Assembly: GCF_014212055.1 (NCBI RefSeq)
Contig: NZ_JACJVO010000012.1
Location: forward strand, 124,001-188,000
DNA from: Cohnella zeiphila
GTDB lineage: Bacteria > Bacillota > Bacilli > Paenibacillales > Paenibacillaceae
Direction: 5' to 3'
Length of the DNA stretch: 64,000 bases
Shown here: piece after piece, positions 33,625 through 41,700 of the stretch
Numbering within the stretch: position 1 is the stretch's first letter
Layout of the letters: every line of letters begins with the position of its first letter
Program-made: the position numbers and the translations under genes
Notes under the pieces: generated by a model
The model's database searches: none
What the model was told of the DNA's origin: nothing
The model's input: the letters and a program-made list of their open reading frames with translations, nothing else

Positions 33625-34179
33625 ATGAGCAAACCCGCCCTGTTGGTCATGGACATTCAGAATGGCATCGTATCGCGTTTCCCGAGTCAGGACTTGATCG
33701 GCGCCGTTCAGAGATCGGTGGAAGCCGCGCGTCGGCACGACATTCCGGTGATCTTCGTACGCGTAGGCTTCAGCGAAGGATATCCCGAGATCAGCCCGAA
33801 TAACAAGTCGTTCTCCGCTATTGCTCAGATGGGCGGCATGACCGTACTGGATGCAGCAACGCAAATTCACGAGTCCGTTCAGCCGAAGAACGGGGAGCCG
33901 GTCGTCACGAAATATCGGGTCAGCGCATTCGCGGGGAGCAACCTGGAGGTCATTCTTCGCGCCAAGCACATCGATACGCTGGTTCTGACCGGCATTGCCA
34001 CGAGCGGAGTCGTCCTCTCGACGCTGCGGGAAGCGGCCGACAAGGACTTCGCGCTGCAGGTGCTCTCCGACGCGTGCGGCGACGCCGATCCCGAGGTTCA
34101 TCGCGTGCTTATGGAGAAGGTATTCCCCCGGCAAGCGGATGTCTTGACGGCCGAGGACTGGGTGAAAAGCTTGGGCTAA
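33625..34179 (+). CDS. Isochorismatase-fold cysteine hydrolase-like protein lacking the Cys
   Basis: 184 residues. LLVMDIQNGIV supplies the catalytic Asp and VVTKYRVSAF the Lys. The third residue, Cys in the cis-peptide loop of amidases (TNVC), is replaced: the loop reads GIATSGVVLST. Members of this branch are common beside TetR regulators; the reaction is unknown and may not be thiol-based hydrolysis. ATG at 33625 has AAGGAG 9 bases upstream. A remnant of a related gene lies at 46589. Confidence 0.84.
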   Translation: MSKPALLVMDIQNGIVSRFPSQDLIGAVQRSVEAARRHDIPVIFVRVGFSEGYPEISPNNKSFSAIAQMGGMTVLDAATQIHESVQPKNGEPVVTKYRVSAFAGSNLEVILRAKHIDTLVLTGIATSGVVLSTLREAADKDFALQVLSDACGDADPEVHRVLMEKVFPRQADVLTAEDWVKSLG

Positions 34180-34226
34180 CGTTCGGAGCTCGGAAAGAAA
34201 TCGACCGTCTATACGGATTAACCTTC

Positions 34227-34250
34227 AAAGGCGCCCGATCGGGCGCCTTT
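34227..34250 (+). terminator. Terminator after the isochorismatase-fold gene
   Basis: AAAGGCGCCCGA pairs with its exact complement TCGGGCGCCTTT, a perfect 24-base palindrome, followed by TGGCTTTTTT. Confidence 0.85.
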
Positions 34251-34284
34251 TGGCTTTTTTCGATCATGCGCAGGGACAAAATAA

Positions 34285-34308
34285 AAACCCGGCGGATTCG
34301 CCGGGTTT
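34285..34308. terminator. Second hairpin just upstream of the helD promoter
   Basis: AAACCCGGCG (34285-34294) pairs with CGCCGGGTTT (34299-34308), with A-rich and T-rich flanks. Placed 35 bases behind another terminator, it insulates the helD promoter from read-through. Confidence 0.7.
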
Positions 34309-34322
34309 CTTTAAATACCCAA

Positions 34323-34351
34323 TTGCGTGCAACGAGGGGCTGTGGTATGAT
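34323..34351 (+). promoter_or_regulatory. Promoter of helD
   Basis: TTGCGT (34323-34328), 17 bases, TATGAT (34346-34351). The implied leader to the ATG at 34491 is about 130 bases. Confidence 0.65.
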
Positions 34352-34490
34352 GAAAAAACCATTGCCCATTGTTTTAAATAAAGTCACAAATATCTCATCT
34401 TATCTACAATTTAATCTTACCACATGGCGCGGCCGATTGTCAAACGTTCTTTTTTCATCGGATGAGATCGAGAGGAGCGTGTTCGGGAGC

Positions 34491-36917
34491 ATGATCGACG
34501 AGAAGGATTGGAAGCAAGAACAGGAACGGCTGGAGCTGGTTACGGAAAAGCTGCGGGAGAGAATTGCCGAACTGGAGCCGGAAGTGGACGGGCTGAACAG
34601 CCAAGCGGCGGACATTCGCAAGCGGTTCTGGGAAGAAGTCACGGTCAACACGAGCACCCAGGAGGATTTCGAGGAGACCTTCTACAGCATTCGGCAGCAG
34701 GAGGCCTTATTATCGGAACGGGAGCGGAGCCACCGGCTTCGGCTACAGCAGTGGAAAGGCTTGAACCGGCTGCTGCCGTCTCCGTATTTCGGGCGGATCG
34801 ATTTTGAGGAGGACGGCCTGGGCTTCGAAGAGCGGATCTACGTCGGCGTCTCCTCCTTCGTCGATAAAGACGGCCTGAATTTTCTGGTCTACGACTGGCG
34901 TACTCCGGTCGCAAGCATGTATTACGACTATTCTCCGGGAACGGCCGCCTATGACACGCCGGGAGGGCGGGTTACCGGGACGATGAAGCTGAAGCGGCAG
35001 TACCAGATTCGCGACGGCCGGCTTCAGAACGTGTTCGATACAAGCGTAACGATCGGCGACGAGCTGCTGCAGCAGGTGCTCGGCAAAGGCGCGGACGCCC
35101 AGATGAAGAGCATCGTGGCGACCATCCAGAAGGAGCAGAACGCGATTATCCGCGACGACAAGAGCCGGATGCTCATCGTACAGGGAGCGGCCGGCAGCGG
35201 GAAGACGTCGGCGGCGCTGCAGCGGGTGGCGTACTTGCTGTACAAACATCGCGAGCGGCTCAAGGCGGACCAGATCGTTCTTTTCTCGCCGAATCCGATG
35301 TTCAACAGCTACGTCTCCACCGTCCTTCCCGAGCTCGGCGAGGAGAATATGCAGCAGACGACCTTCCAGGAATATCTGGAGCATGGGCTCGGAACGGCGC
35401 TTCGATTGGAGGATCCGTTCGATCAGATCGAATACGTGCTGACGGAATCCTCGGCGTCAGGGTATGAAGCTCGGTTGAGCGGGATCGAATATAAGGCGTC
35501 CGCGGCGTTCCTTCAAGCTCTCCAGGATTATTCGGAGTGGCTGGGGAATGAGGGAATGCTTTTCCGAAGCATCGTGTTCCAGGACCGCGAGTTGATTGCG
35601 GCCGACCGGATGGCGGCGAAGTTCTACGGCTTCGATCCGTCCGTCCGCTTGTCCAGCCGCGTTGCCCTGCTGCAGGAATGGCTGCTGGGAGAGTTGGCCG
35701 CTCTGGAGCGCAAGGAGCGGGAAGCGCCCTGGGTGCAGGAGGAGATTCAATATCTCGACAAGGAGCAGTACGCCGCGGCGTATCGGGAGCTGCACAAGGA
35801 GAGGGGCGTCTTCGACTTCGCCGAGCAGTATGAAGAAATTCAAGAAAGACTGAGCAACAAGCTCCGGCGGGACGAAGCGGACTTCGACTATGGCGAGCGG
35901 GAGGAAGAGCTGCTGCGCCGCATGCTGGTGAAGGAGCGTTTCCAGCCGCTGAGGCGAAGCGTGAAGCGGATGTCGTTCCTCGACAGGGAGGGGCTGTACG
36001 CCCAGCTGTTCGGAGACCGGGACGCCTTCCGGCAAATGGCGAACGGGGCCGATGCGCCCGCGTTTTGGCCGGAAATCTGCGAGATGACCAAGGAGAAGCT
36101 CGGCCGAAGCGAACTGTTCTACGAGGACGCGACGCCGTACCTGTTCTTGAAAGAACTCGTCGAGGGCGTTCGGTCGAGCACGGAGGTGCGGCATGTATTC
36201 ATCGACGAGGGCCAGGACTATTCGATGTTCCAATACGAATTTCTCAAGAAGCTGTTCCCCCGGGCCCGAATGACGGTTCTCGGCGATTTCGGTCAGGCCA
36301 TCTTCACCCAGGCCACGGAGCTTCATGGGGCGGATTCGCCGCTCATCCGGCTTTACGGCGAGTCGAAGACGAGCCTGTTCCGCCTCGTTCGCAGCTATCG
36401 GTCCACCCGAGAGATCGTGGCGTTCACGAGGTCTCTGCTGCCGGGAGGCAAGGAGATCGTGCCCTTCGAACGAAGCGGGAGGAAGCCGCTTCTCATCGGG
36501 GCGGACAGGGGCGAGCGGCGGGCGGCGCGGATCGCGGAGGATCTCGCGGCGCTTCAGGCGGAAGGCTTCGACTCCGTCGCCGTCATCACGAAGACGGCGG
36601 CCGAGAGCCGCGACGCTTACGATCTCTTGACCGCCCAAGGATGTCCGTCGCTGCGGCTGATTACCAAAAAGACGCCCACCTTCGAGAAGGGAACGATGGT
36701 CGTTCCCGCTTATCTCGCGAAGGGCGTCGAATTCGATGCCGTCCTGATCTATGATGCTTCGTCGCAGACGTATCGCCGGGAGAGCGAACGCAAGCTTTTC
36801 TATACGGCATGCACGCGGGCGATGCACCGGCTTCTGCTCTATGCCTCGGGGGAATGGACGCCGTTCCTTCAAGGTTTGGATCCGTCTTTGTTTGAGGTGG
36901 AGCCGCATAACGCTTAA
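34491..36917 (+). CDS. helD: HelD, RNA polymerase recycling helicase-like motor
   Basis: 808 residues of the HelD group of superfamily 1 helicases. The N-terminal ~120 residues are a coiled-coil hairpin (KLRERIAELEPEVDGL) that enters the polymerase secondary channel; YVGVSSF and VYDWRTPVASMYYDY are HelD signatures; Walker A is GAAGSGKTSAALQR (about residue 231); VFIDEGQDYSMFQ is the Walker B and QDY; the C-terminal half carries GDFGQAIF and VRSYRSTREI. HelD pulls stalled RNA polymerase off DNA and in some bacteria protects from rifampicin. ATG at 34491 is the first good start; the frame upstream overlaps two terminators. Confidence 0.9.
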   Translation: MIDEKDWKQEQERLELVTEKLRERIAELEPEVDGLNSQAADIRKRFWEEVTVNTSTQEDFEETFYSIRQQEALLSERERSHRLRLQQWKGLNRLLPSPYFGRIDFEEDGLGFEERIYVGVSSFVDKDGLNFLVYDWRTPVASMYYDYSPGTAAYDTPGGRVTGTMKLKRQYQIRDGRLQNVFDTSVTIGDELLQQVLGKGADAQMKSIVATIQKEQNAIIRDDKSRMLIVQGAAGSGKTSAALQRVAYLLYKHRERLKADQIVLFSPNPMFNSYVSTVLPELGEENMQQTTFQEYLEHGLGTALRLEDPFDQIEYVLTESSASGYEARLSGIEYKASAAFLQALQDYSEWLGNEGMLFRSIVFQDRELIAADRMAAKFYGFDPSVRLSSRVALLQEWLLGELAALERKEREAPWVQEEIQYLDKEQYAAAYRELHKERGVFDFAEQYEEIQERLSNKLRRDEADFDYGEREEELLRRMLVKERFQPLRRSVKRMSFLDREGLYAQLFGDRDAFRQMANGADAPAFWPEICEMTKEKLGRSELFYEDATPYLFLKELVEGVRSSTEVRHVFIDEGQDYSMFQYEFLKKLFPRARMTVLGDFGQAIFTQATELHGADSPLIRLYGESKTSLFRLVRSYRSTREIVAFTRSLLPGGKEIVPFERSGRKPLLIGADRGERRAARIAEDLAALQAEGFDSVAVITKTAAESRDAYDLLTAQGCPSLRLITKKTPTFEKGTMVVPAYLAKGVEFDAVLIYDASSQTYRRESERKLFYTACTRAMHRLLLYASGEWTPFLQGLDPSLFEVEPHNA

Positions 36918-36921
36918 AGGC

Positions 36922-37665
36922 TTAGATAAAGCCGCCGTTGACCCGAATCGTCTGGCCGGTGACCCATTGGGATTCCGCACCGGCCAGGAACAGAACCACG
37001 TTGGAGATGTCTTCCGGCTCGGCCAGACGCCCGAACGCGTTCATGCCGCCCACGTTCTTGATTTGCTCCGGCGTTTTGCCGGCCGTGAACAGCTCCGTGT
37101 TCACCGGGCCGGGGGCAACCGCGTTGATCGTGATGCCTTTCGGCCCGAGTTCCTTGGCCAATTGCCGCGTGATCTGCTCCACGGCTCCTTTGGTTGCCGT
37201 ATACGCGCTGTAAGTCGGGAACATCTGGCCGACTACGGACGTGGAGAAGTTGATGATGCGTCCGCCGTCGCCCATGTGCGGAACCGCCTGCTGGATCGCG
37301 AAAAAGGTGCCCTTGACGTTCACCGCGTACTGCCTGTCGAAATCCTCTTCCGTAAGATCCGCGAGCGGCTTCGTAATCATGATGCCCGCGTTGTTGACCA
37401 GAATATCCACTCGGCCGTAAGCGTCCACCGTCTGCCGGAACAGCTTCTCCAATTCGGCAACCTTGCTGATATCCGCTTGAACCGCGAGCGCGTCGCCGCC
37501 CTTCTCCTTGATGCCCTTCACAACCTCTTCCGCTTTCTCCGGACTGCTCGTGTAGTTCACGACTACCTTCGCGCCCTGGTTCGCCAGCAATTCGGCGATT
37601 TCCCGGCCCATCCCCCTCGAAGCTCCCGTTACCACCGCGATTTTCCCGTTTAATTTTGCCGTCAT
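36922..37665 (-). CDS. SDR family oxidoreductase
   Basis: 247 residues: TGASRGMGREIA (cofactor), NNAGIM, Ser in INFSTSVVGQ, YSAYTATKGAVEQ (YxxxK) and PGPVNTELF. Classical FabG-like enzyme with ending WVTGQTIRVNGGF. AGGAGGAGAT lies just before the ATG at 37665. The TetR gene upstream in the same direction is separated by a terminator; both upstream regions share a 13-base sequence, so the SDR is probably in that regulon. Confidence 0.9.
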   Translation of the reverse strand: MTAKLNGKIAVVTGASRGMGREIAELLANQGAKVVVNYTSSPEKAEEVVKGIKEKGGDALAVQADISKVAELEKLFRQTVDAYGRVDILVNNAGIMITKPLADLTEEDFDRQYAVNVKGTFFAIQQAVPHMGDGGRIINFSTSVVGQMFPTYSAYTATKGAVEQITRQLAKELGPKGITINAVAPGPVNTELFTAGKTPEQIKNVGGMNAFGRLAEPEDISNVVLFLAGAESQWVTGQTIRVNGGFI

Positions 37666-37788
37666 GACGATCTCCTCCTGAAAATTGATCTCATTTTGCC
37701 CGTTTCTTCGGGACTTAAGCATGCCAAGCGTTAGGCTTGAGCGGCTGAATCTCTTAGATGACTTGATTATACGATGATCAATTATCAT

Positions 37789-37801
37789 TTATCAAGTAAC
37801 A
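37789..37801. promoter_or_regulatory. Candidate TetR operator before the SDR gene
   Basis: TTATCAAGTAACA matches, inverted and with one change, TGTCACTTGATAA at 38566-38578 before the TetR gene. A third partial copy, ACTTGATTAT at 37761-37770, forms a wide inverted pair with it. Confidence 0.55.
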
Positions 37802-37852
37802 AAATATCAATATTGTCATTTAAATTTTGATTCCCCGTTCCGCAATGACTAA

Positions 37853-37886
37853 AAAGCCCTTTCGATCCGAGGATCGGAAGGGCTTC
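37853..37886 (-). terminator. Terminator of the TetR gene
   Basis: AAGCCCTT-TCGATCC and its complement around GAGG-like loop; on the minus strand the stem ends in TTTTT. Confidence 0.75.
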
Positions 37887-37909
37887 AAGTAGGACTGAAG
37901 GATCCGCGA

Positions 37910-38497
37910 TTAAGCGGAAATACCGCTCAGCAGCAGTCTCCACACGGAATCGAAATCCGCGTCCGCCCGTTCGGCCGTCCATTCGGGGGAATGCGCGGGA
38001 TGGTGGAAACGCGAGGTGGCCAGGAAAATCGCCCTGGCCGTCTCCGAGGGAGGAGCGGTCTTGAATTCTCCCGAGCGGATGCCTCCTTCGAGAATGCTCT
38101 CAATCTGGCCGATTAGAGCGTCCACATGCGAATCGATGATCTCGGCGGCATCCGCCGTGACGTCCGTATACATAGCGAACATCTCGGGATCGTCGCTTGC
38201 GTAGCTTCGCTTGCTGCCGATCAGCTTCTCCAGCCATAAGCGCAGCCGCGCGGCGAAGCTTCCGTCCGTGCCGTCCGCGATCTCCGCCAACGGTTCGGCA
38301 ATGCTTCGAGCGAGCCAGCGCTCCGTGACGGCTTCGCGAAGCGAGGCCTTGCTGGGAAAATGCCGGTACAGCGTACCGTGGCTCACTTGCAGCGCCCGCG
38401 CAACGTCCATCACGGACGTTTTGTCCGGTCCGAAGCGCCGGAGCACTTGTTCGGCGGCGTCCATGATTTGTTCTTTGCTTAAAGGCAGCTCGTTCAT
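37910..38497 (-). CDS. TetR family regulator (YbjK/C-terminal WHG-like)
   Basis: 195 residues from ATG at 38497 (AAGGGATC upstream). The helix-turn-helix reads TSVMDVARALQVSHGTLYRHF and the C-terminal domain contains SRFHHPAHSPEW, typical of the TetR_C_7/AcrR-like group. The frame stays open to 38617 without a good site. It probably represses itself and the SDR gene at 36922-37665 through the shared TTATCAAGT-type site. Confidence 0.87.
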   Translation of the reverse strand: MNELPLSKEQIMDAAEQVLRRFGPDKTSVMDVARALQVSHGTLYRHFPSKASLREAVTERWLARSIAEPLAEIADGTDGSFAARLRLWLEKLIGSKRSYASDDPEMFAMYTDVTADAAEIIDSHVDALIGQIESILEGGIRSGEFKTAPPSETARAIFLATSRFHHPAHSPEWTAERADADFDSVWRLLLSGISA

Positions 38498-38565
38498 CTC
38501 GCCGATCCCTTCTCCGTTTTTCCCCACTATATCAGACTCATATGTAAATGACAACATCGCATATC

Positions 38566-38578
38566 TGTCACTTGATAA
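38566..38578. promoter_or_regulatory. Candidate TetR operator before its own gene
   Basis: TGTCACTTGATAA, inverted counterpart of 37789-37801, about 70 bases upstream of the TetR start. Confidence 0.55.
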
Positions 38579-38661
38579 ACGAATAACCGCCAACTTCCCC
38601 GTGCTCGGCTTGTCCAAGGCTCGGTCTCGGCGGCTTGTCCCGACGATGTAGAGGACATGAG

Positions 38662-38696
38662 AATCGCCCGTCCTCCAATCGGAGAGACGGGCGATT
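38662..38696 (-). terminator. Terminator of the giant repeat gene
   Basis: AATCGCCCGTC (38662-38672) pairs with GACGGGCGATT (38686-38696), directly after the stop of the minus-strand gene. Confidence 0.72.
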
Positions 38697-38702
38697 TCGG
38701 CA

Positions 38703-41700
38703 TTACTCTTCTTCTTCGGCGATGATCTTGACCGAGGCGCTTGCTTCGCGAGTCGGCCCGTTATCGGATGCGAGGGTGACCGAATTAACGATGACGGTAT
38801 CTTCCTCCACGTCCGGCAGCACGAACCGAATGCGAAGCGTCTCGCATGCTCCGACCTCGAAGCGCTCGATTCGCAGCTGCAGGCCGAGCAGCGGGTCTGT
38901 CAGCCGCAGATTCAATAGCGGAACGTTGCCCGTATTGCAGGCCCGGATGGTGAAAATGACCGTCTCTCCCGGCCTCCCGACCGCAGGGTTGACTGTTTTG
39001 GCCAAAGACGCGTTCGGATGCGACTGAACCTGAATGACGACTTCTTCTTGCTGCAGAGGCGTCTGGTCGGAGACGATCGATACGATGTTCCGGATCTGCG
39101 TTCCGCCTACCGCGTCGGGCGGTATCGTGAGCTGCAGCGTGAATACGCGGCTCTCTCCGGGAGAGAGCGACGGAATGCGCGTACGGAAGCCGAGCAGCTG
39201 GTCGAAGACACGCACGTCGGTCAGGGCGTTGCCCGTGACGTTCGTAACCGTGATCGTCTTGGTTACCGTCTCTCCGGGAGCCGGCGGTTCCGGCGGGGCT
39301 TCGACCGTCAGATCCGGCAATTCGGCGGGATCGGCCACGATTACCCTTTCCTCGTCTTGTACCGGCAACGAGCCGGGAGGTTGCTCCTCCCAAGCGACGG
39401 TGACGCGGTTCGCGAGGATTTTCCCTGCCGCCGTGCCTGCCGGCACCGTGAACGCAAAGCTTGCCCTTGCCGTTTGCCCGGGCGCGATCACCGGAATCGT
39501 GAATGTCTCGCCGGTCAACGAGTCGCGTACGACGACGTTGGTAGCCGGAATCCCGCCGGTGTTCGTGACTTCGACGGTGTAATGGATCGTTTCGCCCGGC
39601 TGGGCGGCCGTCCGGTCGGAGAGCTTCCGAACCGTCAGCGTCGTCTCCGGTCCAGGCGTCACGGTCACTTCGTCGACCGTCTCCGCGGGCGGCGATTGAT
39701 CCGAGCCGGCGATGAACGCATTGCGGATGACGCTTCCGATCGCCGCGTCTGCGGGAACCATGAACGTCACCGTTCGGGTAATCGTTTCATTCGCCTGCAG
39801 GATAGGGATCGTCTCGGTCAACCCGAGCCGTTCGTCGGTCAGCACCACATTCGTTTGCGGAACGCTTCGCAGATTCGTAACGGTCAGCGTATAGGTGACC
39901 GTGTCGCCCGGCGCGGCCGTATTGCGGTCTGGAAGCTTCCGGACCAGAAGAGCCGGTTCCAGAGGTTCTTGCACGGTCACTTCGTTAACCGTCTCCGCGG
40001 GCGGAGATTGATCCGAGCTGGCGATGAACGTATTGCGGACGACGCTGCCGGGAACCGCATCCGCGGGAACGACGAACGTTACCGTAAGGGTAACCGTGGC
40101 GTTCGCCGGCAGAAGCGCGATCGTCTCGCTGAGCCCCAGCAGCGCATCGGTCAGCACGACGTTCGTCTGATTGACGCCGAGCAGATTCGTTACGGTCAGC
40201 GTATAGGCGATCGTGTCGCCCGGCGCGGCCGTATTGCGGTCGGGAAGCTTCCGGACCAGAAGCGTCGGCTCCGGGGGATTCTGCACGATCACTTCGTTCG
40301 CCGTCTCCGTCGGCGGCGACTGATCCGAGCTGGCGATGAACGTATTGCGAATGACGCTGCCGGGCACCGCGTCCGCGGGGACGGTGAACGTCACCGTCCG
40401 GGTAATCGTGGCGTTCGCCGGCAGGAGAGGGATCGTCTCGCTAAGCCCGAGCAGTTCATCGGTCAACACGACGTTCGTCTGATCGATGCCGAGCAGATTC
40501 GTGACGGTCAGCGTGAAGGTGACCGTATCTCCCGGCGCGGCCGCATTCCGGTCGGCAGCCTTCTGGACCAGAAGCTCGGGCCCCGGGGGCTCCGTCACGT
40601 TCACCTCGCTGATCGTCTCTGTCGGCGGCGACTGATCCGAGCTGACGATGAACGCATTGCGGATGACGCTACCGGCCGCCGCGTCCGGCGGAACCGTGAA
40701 CGTCGCCGTTCGGGTAATCGTCTCATTGGCTTGCAGGAGGGGGATCGTCTCGTTCAACCCAAGCAGCTCATCGGTCAGCACGACGTTCGTCAAAGGGAAA
40801 TTGCGCAAATTCGTCACGGTCAGCGTATAAGAGATCGTCTCGCCCGGCGCGGCCGCATTGCGGTCGGGAAGCTTCAGGATCAGAAGCGCCGGTCCCGGCG
40901 GCTCCGTCACGACCACATCGACTACCGTCTCCTGCTCCGGCGATTGATCCGAACGGACGACGAACGTATTGCGGATGATGGTACCGGACGCCGCGTCGAC
41001 GGGAATGACAAACGGGAACGTCAAGGTGATCGTCTCGTTCGGGGCGAGGCTGGGGATCGTCTCGTTCACTCCCAGCAGATCGTCGATCAGCACGATGTTC
41101 GTCTGAGGAACATCGAGAAGATTCGTTACGGTCAGCGTGTATTCGACCGTCTCTCCCGGCGCGGCCGCCGCAAGGCTCGACTCCTTCAGAATCGACAGTC
41201 CGATGCCCGTCGCGAAGACGACCGATTCGGCTTCCTGGGGCCCGGTCTCGGCCGTTTCGACGGTAACGACGTTGACGATGGCGGTGCCGACCGGGACCGG
41301 AGGGACGGTGAATTCAAATACATGTTCGCGTACTTCCCCGACCGCCAGATCGGGTACGAATTCGTCGATTCCGAGCACCGGATCGAAGATCCGTATGCCG
41401 GTAAGCGGCACGCTGCCGATGTTCTCCAGGATGATGGCGTAACGGATCGTCTGTCCCGGCACGACGCTGGTCGTCTCCGGAATCTTGGCGATCCCCAGAC
41501 GCGGATCGGCGAGCACCTCCACATCCGTACTGGCGAATACGGGTTCTCCCGTCTGATCGCTGGCAGCTGTCGCCGTATTCGTATAAATCCCGGGCGGCAT
41601 TTCCAGCGGAACGAAGAACGGCACCGTGAAAACCTCGATTTGTCCGGCGAAAAGAATCGGAATCACGATGTCGAATCCGGTGAGATCGTCTGTCACATGA

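Noticed and set aside
34074-34490. Upstream extension of the helD frame
   Set aside because: It would run through the end of the previous gene and two terminator hairpins; HelD homology starts at about 34491.
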